A stretch of DNA of 61,961 bases from Deltaproteobacteria bacterium (GTDB lineage: Bacteria; Myxococcota_A; Polyangia; Polyangiales; Ga0077539): the NCBI GenBank assembly GCA_030694465.1, contig JAUXYJ010000096.1, positions 1 through 61,961 on the forward strand. Direction: 5' to 3'. The translations under genes were made by a program, and so were the position numbers. This document shows, piece after piece, positions 35,340 through 42,447 of this stretch. Positions within the stretch are counted from its first letter, which is position 1, and every line of letters begins with the position of its first letter. The notes below the pieces were generated by a model. It was not told where the DNA came from and did no database searches. It worked only from the letters and a program-made list of their open reading frames with translations.

Positions 35340-36002
35340 ATGCAAGACAACGCCGTCCTCGACGATCCGAACGTCACGCGAGTGCTCCTGGCCGAGGACC
35401 ACCAGATCGTCCGCGAGGGCCTCAGGGCTCTGCTCTCAGCCAGCCCTGACATGCTCGTTGTGGGCGAAGCCGCAGACGGAGAAGCCTGCATTTTAGCGTG
35501 CCAAACGCTCGACCCCGACGTGGTCGTGATGGACCTCTCGATGCCCAAGCTCGACGGCGTGAGCGCGACGCGCGCGGTGAGCGCGATGGGCGTGCGCGTG
35601 CTTGTGCTCAGCATGCACGGAGGGGACGAGTACGTGCGGCCTGCGATGCGGGCCGGCGCACGCGGGTTTGTGCTCAAGGGCGCAGGGTTGGCACAGTTGG
35701 TCGAGGCGATCCGCTGTGTCTCTCGCGGAGACACTTACTTCGGTCCAGGGATTCAGGCGCCGCCCATCGCGCAAGATCCTCCGCGAGACGAAGACCCAGG
35801 GCTCACGCCGCGCGAGCGCGAGGTGCTGCAGCTGGTGGCCAGCGGGCGCTCAAGCTCGGACATCGCGGCGATGCTCTCGGTGAGCCCGAAGACCGTCGAG
35901 ACCCACCGCGCGAGGATCATGACCAAGCTCAGGGCGCCCAACAGCGCCTCGCTCGTTCGGGCAGCGATTCGCCTGGGTCTTGTGCCCCTCGATGACCCGT
36001 AA
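35340..36002 (+). CDS. NarL/FixJ-type response regulator (REC-LuxR HTH)
   Basis: 220 residues. Receiver domain 14-130: acidic pair in LLAEDH, phospho-acceptor Asp65 (VVVMDLSMPK), Ser/Thr switch region VLVLSMHGG and Lys in GFVLKGA. A LuxR-type HTH occupies about 155-215: LTPREREVLQLVASGRSSSDIAAML, then SPKTVETHRARIMTKL. No cognate histidine kinase is adjacent, so it is an orphan regulator or is driven by a distant kinase. Targets are unknown. It ends at TAA 8 bp before the perfect palindrome. Confidence 0.93.
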   Translation: MQDNAVLDDPNVTRVLLAEDHQIVREGLRALLSASPDMLVVGEAADGEACILACQTLDPDVVVMDLSMPKLDGVSATRAVSAMGVRVLVLSMHGGDEYVRPAMRAGARGFVLKGAGLAQLVEAIRCVSRGDTYFGPGIQAPPIAQDPPRDEDPGLTPREREVLQLVASGRSSSDIAAMLSVSPKTVETHRARIMTKLRAPNSASLVRAAIRLGLVPLDDP

Positions 36003-36009
36003 GAGACAC

Positions 36010-36029
36010 ACCCGGCGACGTCGCCGGGT
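36010..36029. repeat. Dispersed palindrome, perfect 20-bp copy
   Basis: ACCCGGCGACGTCGCCGGGT, fully self-complementary, lies exactly between the convergent stops of the NarL-type regulator and the AhpD-like gene. As RNA it can form a 10-bp stem with no loop, or act as a DNA site or cruciform. A shared terminator or REP-like role is inferred. Confidence 0.8.
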
Positions 36030-36032
36030 CGC

Positions 36033-36365
36033 TCACATGCTCTTCTTGTCGACGATGTTCTTGGTGACCATCCCGTGCGCCATGGTGATCCCCGCGCGCA
36101 GCGAGGCTGCGCAGTGCAGCGCTTCGCTCAGGTGGTCCATCGTGAGCCCGATGCCCATCGCTTGCTGCGTGTAGCTGTCAATGCAGTAGGGGCACTTCTC
36201 GCTGTGGGCGACGACAAACCCGAGCAAGAGCTTCTCGCGCTTGGTGAGCTTGCCCTCTTCAAAAGCAGCCCCGTAGTAGTCCATGAATTTCTTCCACAGC
36301 TCTTGGGCGTGCTCACCCATGTCGCCGAAGTGCGCGAGGTCTTTGTCGTCAAAATACGCTGCCAT
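36033..36365 (-). CDS. AhpD-like carboxymuconolactone decarboxylase family protein
   Basis: 110 residues from the ATG at 36365, chosen for GGAG about 9 bases upstream; a longer frame to 36410 lacks this. A CMD/AhpD-type fold with redox CxxC in EKCPYCIDSYTQQAM and SEALHCAASLRAG. The His that follows CxxC in AhpD (CxxCxxxH) is Tyr here. That variant is, from memory, also found in the peroxidase-like proteins of arsenosugar gene clusters, but no ars genes are near. Likely a small thiol peroxidase or oxidoreductase in the cytoplasm. Confidence 0.82.
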   Translation of the reverse strand: MAAYFDDKDLAHFGDMGEHAQELWKKFMDYYGAAFEEGKLTKREKLLLGFVVAHSEKCPYCIDSYTQQAMGIGLTMDHLSEALHCAASLRAGITMAHGMVTKNIVDKKSM

Positions 36366-36423
36366 GTGTGCTCTCTCCTGCTGTGTGACTGTGTTGATTC
36401 GGTCTGCCAAAAGGCAGGCTCAT

Positions 36424-37314
36424 TCACTCGACATGCCCCGCCGACGCCTCGCTCGGCGTGACCACTTGCAGCGCCTCACGTCGCTCGTCCACGAGCTCCA
36501 ATCGCTCGCCACGTAGCTCGTAGCGCCGCAGCAATCGCTCGCGCGCAGCAGACCCCGCGACCCCGCGGCGCCCTGGCCGGATCTCGACAAAGAGCGGCCT
36601 CGGGGCAGGCAGCTCATCGACCACGGCAAGAGACCCCTCGGTGCTCGCGCCGCTCTGATCGTTGGTCTCGCCAAAGGGCGCGCGCTCAAGCAGCAGCCGT
36701 ACGCCCTCGCGTGGATCGAGCGCCGCGACCCACAGGTTCGGCCCCTGCACCTCGTCGCCGGTGGTGTCCTCCCAGCGCACGCCCACCGCGAGCTCACGCG
36801 CAGGATCACTGCGCAGCGCGACCGGCTGCGCGACCAAGGTCGTGCGAACACATTGCCCAGGGCCTACCGCGGGGACCAGCACGACGCGCCCACGCTGGGT
36901 CCACCCGCTCGGGCTCTGCACCATCCCAATGATCTGCGCGTTGCCACACGTTGTGCGCACCACCAGCGCCGCGCTCTGCGCGTCTTGCACGACCGTGAGA
37001 GCCAGCCGCACGCGCTCATCCGGGGCGGCGCTCCCGTCGAGCTCGGTGGCGCCGCCACGGCCCAACACAAGGCCCACGCGCGCGAGGGCCTCGGGGGCGC
37101 TCTGCTCAAGGGATGCACGCAGGCTCTCAAGCGCGGGGTCCATGCGCGCCGCAGTCACACGTGTACGCGCGGCGTGCGTGTCGCCCCCGGGCCCACGGTC
37201 TTCGCGGCGATCTCGCCGGGTTGTCTGCGTGATTTGCTGGGTCTGTGTGTGCGCAGCGCAGTGCGCCAACGCTGACGCCAAGGTGAGCGCCATCGCGCGC
37301 TGTGTGCGGGTCAT
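36424..37314 (-). CDS. Unknown exported (probable lipo-) protein
   Basis: 296 residues. The N-terminus MTRTQRAMALTLASALAHC fits a short lipoprotein signal, followed by a Gln/Thr/Arg-rich linker. The rest is beta-strand-rich (LALTVVQDAQSAALVVRTTC, RGRVVLVPAVGPGQCVRTTL, PLFVEIRPGRRG), with two cysteines that could pair. I do not recognise the family. Its ATG overlaps the TGA of the upstream gene (ATGA), so it is translationally coupled to the 151-residue protein and probably works with it. Confidence 0.6.
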   Translation of the reverse strand: MTRTQRAMALTLASALAHCAAHTQTQQITQTTRRDRREDRGPGGDTHAARTRVTAARMDPALESLRASLEQSAPEALARVGLVLGRGGATELDGSAAPDERVRLALTVVQDAQSAALVVRTTCGNAQIIGMVQSPSGWTQRGRVVLVPAVGPGQCVRTTLVAQPVALRSDPARELAVGVRWEDTTGDEVQGPNLWVAALDPREGVRLLLERAPFGETNDQSGASTEGSLAVVDELPAPRPLFVEIRPGRRGVAGSAARERLLRRYELRGERLELVDERREALQVVTPSEASAGHVE

Positions 37315-37766
37315 TTTTTAGTCCGCGTCGGCCGAAACGTCGTAAGAAACTGCATCACTTCGTCCCGCAAATCTGCACGCAGAATCACTCGGCCTACCTC
37401 GACACCCTCGCTGTCAAACACGTACGCACCCAGCGTCGTGATCGAGCGCGGGATAGAGAGCACATTGATCTCTTTGGCGCCGTCAAACCGATAGCTCCGG
37501 CCGTCGTCGCCGATGAGCGCAAACGCATACGGGACCCGCTTCTCGCGCAGCGCGCTGCCGATGCCAAGGGTGCCCGCAAACGCGCGGTCGGTGGCCAGTC
37601 CCTCAAGGGTTACGCGTCCCGAGATCTCGGCGACCGTGTTGCCCAAGAGCTCGGTCACGCTCGGGATCACGACGGTGACATCGACCACGCAGCGCAGCTC
37701 GTTGCCGGGCTCACTCAGCCGGTGCCAGCTTCCATCCAGTGTTTCGCGAAAGGTAAGACCTAACAT
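37311..37766 (-). CDS. Unknown protein, resembles domain linked to GMC oxidases
   Basis: 151 residues. A beta-rich domain: LTFRETLDGSWHRLSEPGNE, ISGRVTLEGLATDRAFAGTL, YAFALIGDDGRSYRFDGAKEI, GRVILRADLRDEVMQFLTTF. It weakly resembles, from memory, an accessory domain found beside GMC/cholesterol-oxidase and patatin-like proteins (SFTExMxG...TTL...GxARLxFD). No oxidase is present here, so function is unknown. It is the first gene of a coupled pair and follows the ferredoxin gene by 9 bp, suggesting a three-gene transcript. Confidence 0.55.
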   Translation of the reverse strand: MLGLTFRETLDGSWHRLSEPGNELRCVVDVTVVIPSVTELLGNTVAEISGRVTLEGLATDRAFAGTLGIGSALREKRVPYAFALIGDDGRSYRFDGAKEINVLSIPRSITTLGAYVFDSEGVEVGRVILRADLRDEVMQFLTTFRPTRTKK

Positions 37767-37775
37767 TACGGCACC

Positions 37776-38156
37776 TTAGAGCTCTTTCTTGGCGCGCAAT
37801 GTGACCAGCGCCGGGTCGTCAAACTGTGCGTCTGTCAAGACCTTGTGCGAGAGCCCCGGGGCCGTCGCGACGGACTCGGTTTTGCCCAGCGCGCTGACCA
37901 ATGCCGGAATGTCTTCGTGTGTAAATTTGCCGAAGAAAACATTGTCGGGCATCACCAAGACCACTGGGCCTTCCCAGCACACATCGAGGCAGCTCGCGCC
38001 ACAGGGGCGCGCCGCGAGGGCGAGCTTTGCAGTGGCCACTGCGCTCTTGAGCGCGGGCAACAGAGCCTCGGCGCCGGACTCGGCACAGGAGCCCTTGGGG
38101 TGACCGTCGGGGCGGCGGTTGGTGCAGACAAACAGGTATCGATCGCGCTTGGGCAT
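37776..38156 (-). CDS. Thioredoxin-like [2Fe-2S] ferredoxin
   Basis: 126 residues from the ATG at 38156; the open frame upstream has no support. RYLFVCTNRRPDGHPKGSC gives the C-x12-C pair and PCGASCLDVCWEGPVVLV the C-x3-C pair of thioredoxin-fold 2Fe-2S ferredoxins (as in Clostridium pasteurianum or Aquifex Fd4 and NuoE C-terminal domains). PDNVFFGKF and EDIPALV complete the family pattern. It carries electrons in the cytoplasm. A role as P450 redox partner is conceivable but the genes are 28 kb apart. Likely first gene of the 37.3-38.2 kb operon. Confidence 0.85.
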   Translation of the reverse strand: MPKRDRYLFVCTNRRPDGHPKGSCAESGAEALLPALKSAVATAKLALAARPCGASCLDVCWEGPVVLVMPDNVFFGKFTHEDIPALVSALGKTESVATAPGLSHKVLTDAQFDDPALVTLRAKKEL

Positions 38157-38268
38157 AGGTTGAGCTCGGCCGAGCGTTGTAGCACCTTCGTGCTCCGTTT
38201 TCGCAGTGTCTCGATGGCGCCTGCGATGACATACCGCGCAGAGCACACCCCGGCACAAGGCACACCCC

Positions 38269-39381
38269 ATGGACACGACCGCTGTAGACACGCGACCCAG
38301 TGAGTCTCGGTGGGCCACGCTCGCCGAGCCAACCGCGCTGGACCCGTGGCTGCGAGCCGCCGTGGCGCTAGGCCAAATCGCCACGGTGTACACCACGCGC
38401 GAGGTGCTCATGCCTCGCACAATTACGCCATTTTTGCTGCCCATTCGTGGATTCTGGTGGCTCGCGAGCGTGCCCTTCGCGTGGCTCTTGATGCTCTCTG
38501 CGGCGCTGGTGATCGTGCCGCGGTTGCCGAGGCTCGCGCGGGCTGCGAGTGCCACACACATGGTGCTCTTATGCTTGGCCATGCTGGGAGATCAGACCCG
38601 CGCCCAGCCCTCGACGCTGTGCCTCGCGGTGCTCTTGCTGGGGCTCTCGTGGGGGCCTCGGGTGCGCACGATCGCGCTGTGTTATCTCGCGACGATGTGG
38701 GGCTATGCGGGGGTGCACAAGCTCTTGTCGCCGGGGTGGTTTAACGGGACGGCGCCGTGGCTCTTAGAGGCGCTCACAAAGAACCCGACGCCGGGGATGA
38801 GCAAGTGGTTTCCGTGGGCAATCGCAGGGGGAGAGCTCTCTCTCGGGGTGCTCACGCTGTTTGCTCGCACACGCAAGCTCGCTGCGCTGGGGGCCCTCGC
38901 GCTCCATGGCGGGATCCTCTACGCCCTCGGCCCCTACGGCCACCGATGGAACCACGCCGTCTGGCCCTGGAACATCACCCTCGCGCTCACCGCCCCGCTC
39001 GTCTTGCTCTCTTCGCGAGGCTCTCTCGTGCAATCGGTTCGCGAGACATCGCGCGCGCTCTGGCCCGCGATCGCGCTCTTTTTTCTCGGCCCCGCGCTCT
39101 GGTACCTAGGGCTCTATCCCCCTTATTTTGCACACCATTTGTACACCGAAGGTCTCCCAACGACCACCTGGTGCTCACCCACGGACGGGTGCCTCAACGA
39201 CCGCGGCAACGAGCGCGTGTACCCACGCTTCGGCGTGCCTTTGCCCTCCGCGGTGAGCACGCTGCGGGCAGACTTCGCGCGACACTGCGCGCGCGGTGAC
39301 ACCCTGATCATTCGCGACCCGCGGAGGTTCTTACAGCGCCGCGGACAGGGCGAGATCAGGCTAGTCTGCGCGCCGCAATGA
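38269..39381 (+). CDS. Polytopic membrane protein (DoxX/HTTM-like)
   Basis: 370 residues with about eight hydrophobic segments. LCYLATMWGYAGVHKLLSPGWF, then GGELSLGVLTLFARTRKLAALGALALHGGILYALGPYGHRWN, resembles DoxX/HTTM-type membrane domains (conserved Lys, Glu and His in helices). The C-terminal 90 residues are extracytoplasmic-like with paired cysteines (TTWCSPTDGCLNDRG). Function unknown. Its TGA overlaps the next gene's ATG, making it the first gene of a coupled three-gene membrane operon. Confidence 0.65.
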   Translation: MDTTAVDTRPSESRWATLAEPTALDPWLRAAVALGQIATVYTTREVLMPRTITPFLLPIRGFWWLASVPFAWLLMLSAALVIVPRLPRLARAASATHMVLLCLAMLGDQTRAQPSTLCLAVLLLGLSWGPRVRTIALCYLATMWGYAGVHKLLSPGWFNGTAPWLLEALTKNPTPGMSKWFPWAIAGGELSLGVLTLFARTRKLAALGALALHGGILYALGPYGHRWNHAVWPWNITLALTAPLVLLSSRGSLVQSVRETSRALWPAIALFFLGPALWYLGLYPPYFAHHLYTEGLPTTTWCSPTDGCLNDRGNERVYPRFGVPLPSAVSTLRADFARHCARGDTLIIRDPRRFLQRRGQGEIRLVCAPQ

Positions 39382-40214
39382 GTTCGAGTGACCGTAAGGG
39401 CAAGCCCGTAGCGACCAAGACCCGCAGCGCAGACACCGCCAAGAGCGCAGACCTCGCAGAGAGCAAACAACTCGCGACCACCGAGACTGCAGAAAACACT
39501 GCAAAAAAGCCCGCGGTTCCGAAGGGATGGCGCCGCGCGTGGCTGCTCACCGCGATGGGCTTTATGCTCTCGCTCGCGCTCCCGTGGAGCTGTGGCGGCT
39601 CGGCCGTCCAGTGGTCCATGCACTTCGCGAGCGTGCCCTCGTGGGGAGACCGTGCGCTCGCGTTTGCGTCCATTGTCCCAGTGTTAATGCTGGTCGCGGT
39701 GGCCTCGCGCGAGACCGCCCCGCGCGTGTGGTCGCGGTTTAGTACGGCCTTCATGAGCTTCTCTGCGCTCGCCTCGGTGGTCTTGGTCACCTTTGCGCAG
39801 TGGTTGCCCAACCGTCCACGGATCGATAACCAATATTACCGGGATATTCCCAGGGTGATCCGCGCATACCGCGGCGGCACCGAGCACCTTGTGCGCGGCT
39901 GGGTGCTCTTGCCCTTGCTCATGGTCGCGACCTGGGCCTTGCGCGGCAAGGGGACCTCGCGTGCGCCATTGGCGCATCGCTTGTTGCTCTCGCTCACGAT
40001 GGCCGGGCTGACCCTGATCTGGGCCCCGGCGTGCAATGCGTGGGGGCACAAGGTTTCGCTCGTGATTTCGCTGGGCTTGTTGCTCTTGTCTCCGTGGGTC
40101 GAAGATGACCCCAGCGTGGTCGAGCCCGCGGTCCAGCGCAAGCTCACCCTCGCGAGCGGGCTGTGGTTTGTCGCCCTCGCAGCGCTCGCCCTCACACGGA
40201 GCAACCGCTTGTGA
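39378..40214 (+). CDS. Unknown membrane protein
   Basis: 278 residues. A 50-residue Lys/Thr/Ala-rich cytoplasmic leader precedes about six hydrophobic segments (WLLTAMGFMLSLALPWSC, ALAFASIVPVLMLVAVAS, MSFSALASVVLVTFAQWL, VLLPLLMVATWAL, SLTMAGLTLIWAPAC, LTLASGLWFVALAALAL). No family is recognised. It is coupled by 4-bp overlaps to both neighbours (ATGA upstream, GTGA downstream), so it is probably a subunit or partner of the MFS carrier and the DoxX-like protein. Confidence 0.65.
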   Translation: MSSSDRKGKPVATKTRSADTAKSADLAESKQLATTETAENTAKKPAVPKGWRRAWLLTAMGFMLSLALPWSCGGSAVQWSMHFASVPSWGDRALAFASIVPVLMLVAVASRETAPRVWSRFSTAFMSFSALASVVLVTFAQWLPNRPRIDNQYYRDIPRVIRAYRGGTEHLVRGWVLLPLLMVATWALRGKGTSRAPLAHRLLLSLTMAGLTLIWAPACNAWGHKVSLVISLGLLLLSPWVEDDPSVVEPAVQRKLTLASGLWFVALAALALTRSNRL

Positions 40215-41593
40215 GCGCTCAAACTGCGCCTGAGACACCCAAGACCTCACTGCGCGAAGACCTCGCGGCGCTGTTGAAGCGACCGCGCGCATTGTGGGGA
40301 ATTTATGCGCTCAAGTTCTTCGAGAGCCTCGCGTTCTTTGGTGCCTACAACGTCCTGATTGTCTACCTCTCCGAAGAGCTCCGTTACACAGACCGAGAGG
40401 CCGGGACCATCGCGGGGACGTGGCTCACCGCGGTCTCGCTCGTGACCTTCGCGGCGGGCTCGGTCGCAGACGCGGTCGGCGTGCGCAAGGCGCTGTTAGC
40501 GAGCGTGCTCTCGTGCCTCGTAGGGCGCTCTTTCTTAGCGTTTTCGCACGATCGAACGCTCGCGCTCACCGGCCTCGCCCTGATGTCCTATGGCGTGGGC
40601 TCGATGTTTCCGACGATGGCCGCAGGGGTCGCGCGCTACACCGACAAGCGCACGGTCTCGTTTGGCTTCTCGCTCTTCTACGTCGTGATGAACCTCGGTG
40701 CCTTCGTCGCTGGCCCTGTCGTCACGCTCTTGCGCCGCTCGTTTGCGCAGCCTCGCACGCTCACGTTCATGGGGATTTCTGCACGTGTTAGCTCAGGTCA
40801 GAGCATCTTTTTGCTCAGCCTGTTCTTCACGATCATCGGGCTCTTTGTGACCCTCTGGCTCGTCCGCGATGAGCCGATCCCAAGTGAGACCGTGCCCGAA
40901 GGCGCCACCGCGTTTCGCACCAACACGCCGCCCACAGCTCCCCACGACGAGCCCACCCAGAGCAAGAACCCCCTGCGCATTTTGGCCGAGGTCGCCCGCG
41001 AGTCTAACTTCTGGCGCTTCTTGCTCTTTGTCTCGCTCTTAGTGCTCGTCCGCTTGATCTTTCAGCACGCCCACTTGACCTGGCCCAAGTACACGCTGCG
41101 CGAGTTTGGTCAGTCTTTTCCCTACGCATCGTACTGGTCCATCAACCCCCTGATGATCATCGTGCTCACCCCGATCGTGACGGCGTTCACCCGCGAGCGC
41201 AGCGCGTACTCGGTGATCGTGGCTGGCGCGTTTGTGACCACCGCGAGCGTGTTCTTTCTCGCCCTCTCGACCACGGTTTGGGCCAGCGTGCTCTTCATCG
41301 TGACGCTCTCGATCGGCGAGGCGCTCTGGTCCCCGCGCTTGTACGAGTTCACCACACGCGTCGCCCCCAAAGGCCGCGAGGGAACGTACACCGGACTCGC
41401 GCAGATCCCCATGTTTGTCGCCAAGCCCATCGTGGGCTTTTTGTCAGGTGAATTGCTCGCACGCTATTGCCCCGCGGTGGGCCCACGAGACAGCAAGACC
41501 CTCTGGCTCGTCATTGGCCTGACCACCCTCGCGGGCCCCGTGGCCATCGTGCTCTTTCGCCGCTTCATCGAGGCCAAACAAGAGAGCAAGTGA
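40211..41593 (+). CDS. MFS transporter (POT/PTR-like)
   Basis: 460 residues from the GTG at 40211, whose GTGA overlaps the preceding stop; a longer frame from 40163 is less likely. About twelve TM segments in two bundles. KFFESLAFFGAYNVLIVYLSEEL near the N-terminus and GSVADAVGVRKALL (motif A-like) resemble proton-coupled oligopeptide transporters (ExxER region modified to FFESLAFFG). The second half contains LTWPKYTLREFGQSFPYASYWSINPLMI. Substrate unknown; it sits in the inner membrane with its two coupled membrane partners. Confidence 0.82.
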   Translation: MSAQTAPETPKTSLREDLAALLKRPRALWGIYALKFFESLAFFGAYNVLIVYLSEELRYTDREAGTIAGTWLTAVSLVTFAAGSVADAVGVRKALLASVLSCLVGRSFLAFSHDRTLALTGLALMSYGVGSMFPTMAAGVARYTDKRTVSFGFSLFYVVMNLGAFVAGPVVTLLRRSFAQPRTLTFMGISARVSSGQSIFLLSLFFTIIGLFVTLWLVRDEPIPSETVPEGATAFRTNTPPTAPHDEPTQSKNPLRILAEVARESNFWRFLLFVSLLVLVRLIFQHAHLTWPKYTLREFGQSFPYASYWSINPLMIIVLTPIVTAFTRERSAYSVIVAGAFVTTASVFFLALSTTVWASVLFIVTLSIGEALWSPRLYEFTTRVAPKGREGTYTGLAQIPMFVAKPIVGFLSGELLARYCPAVGPRDSKTLWLVIGLTTLAGPVAIVLFRRFIEAKQESK

Positions 41594-41599
41594 GCCCTA

Positions 41600-41619
41600 A
41601 CCCGGCGACGTCGCCGGGT
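41600..41619. repeat. Dispersed palindrome, perfect 20-bp copy
   Basis: The sequence is identical to 36010-36029 and lies between the convergent stops of the MFS gene and the lipoprotein gene. Only 6 bp separate it from the MFS stop codon. Confidence 0.8.
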
Positions 41620-41629
41620 CACCCGCTTT

Positions 41630-42385
41630 TCAGTGGCCCACGCGGATCGAGCGCAACATCGCTTCAAAGCCCGCGCGCGCGCCGCTTACTGTCTCATCGC
41701 CGCCCATGGCCTTGAAAAACCATGGCCCGTTGGGCGTCTCGACGATGGCCGCGAGCATCCGCCCGCGCTCAAATCCCGGCGTCGCGGGGATCCCTGGCAT
41801 GCCCATCCCGCCGCCCCGGATGCGCCCCGGCGCTTCGACAATGGTCACGGTCAGGCCCGCCACGGTCATCGAGCGCCGCTGCGCGACTTCGCTCGTCGCG
41901 CGCCCGTCCGTCTGCTCGAGCTGTCCCAGCCAGCGCTGAATGTTGGGTTCGATCCCGCCGCCCATTCCGCCGCCAAACGTGATCACGGTGACCTCGGCGT
42001 CGGCCGTGTCTGCGCCCGTGTGCGGGATCTTAAACTGCGCCCTCCGCATGGGGCTCGCGGGCTGCTCACGACGCCACCCCGGCGGGTCATCCCACTGAAG
42101 CGCCGTGGCGACCCCGTCGCTACCCGGCGACGTCGCCGGGCCTCCGGTGGGAGCGGCCAACGGTGGGGCCTGCGTGCCCGAGGGAGGCGGGATGCCTAAC
42201 CCCGCATGGGGATCGTTTGCGCTCGGAGCTACGGCGCCGTGTGCGGGCGCTGACGGGGCAGGCGCGTGAGGTTCGACGGCGGGACGCGAGCCGGGAGGGG
42301 GCTCGCTGGGGCCACGCTGACAGGCGCCCTGGGCAAGCGCGCCGAGGGCCAAGATCGCCCCGAGGGCGAGGGGTCGAAGGGTCAT
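41630..42385 (-). CDS. Exported lipoprotein, unknown domain
   Basis: 251 residues with a lipobox (LGALAQGAC), a long Pro/Ala/Gly linker (23-95) and a C-terminal domain of about 150 residues. That domain begins WDDPPGWRREQPASPMRRAQFKIP and contains VTVITFGGGMGGGIEPNIQRWLGQLEQTDG and MTVAGLTVTIVEAPG. It resembles small ligand-free beta-sandwich domains predicted in Planctomycetes and Myxococcota exported proteins. No enzymatic residues are evident. The linker includes a near-perfect copy of the dispersed palindrome read GPATSPG. Confidence 0.65.
   Translation of the reverse strand: MTLRPLALGAILALGALAQGACQRGPSEPPPGSRPAVEPHAPAPSAPAHGAVAPSANDPHAGLGIPPPSGTQAPPLAAPTGGPATSPGSDGVATALQWDDPPGWRREQPASPMRRAQFKIPHTGADTADAEVTVITFGGGMGGGIEPNIQRWLGQLEQTDGRATSEVAQRRSMTVAGLTVTIVEAPGRIRGGGMGMPGIPATPGFERGRMLAAIVETPNGPWFFKAMGGDETVSGARAGFEAMLRSIRVGH
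42123..42140. repeat. Dispersed palindrome, coding copy (lipoprotein linker)
   Basis: CCCGGCGACGTCGCCGGG, an 18-bp perfect palindrome. On the minus strand it is translated Pro-Ala-Thr-Ser-Pro-Gly from residue 83 of the lipoprotein, in its unstructured linker. This is the same reading frame as in the porin copy. Confidence 0.75.
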
Positions 42386-42447
42386 GATTGAGCGCTCTTT
42401 GGTGACGAATAATTGAGTGAAAGTGCTGGTTTTTATCAGCGCGATCG

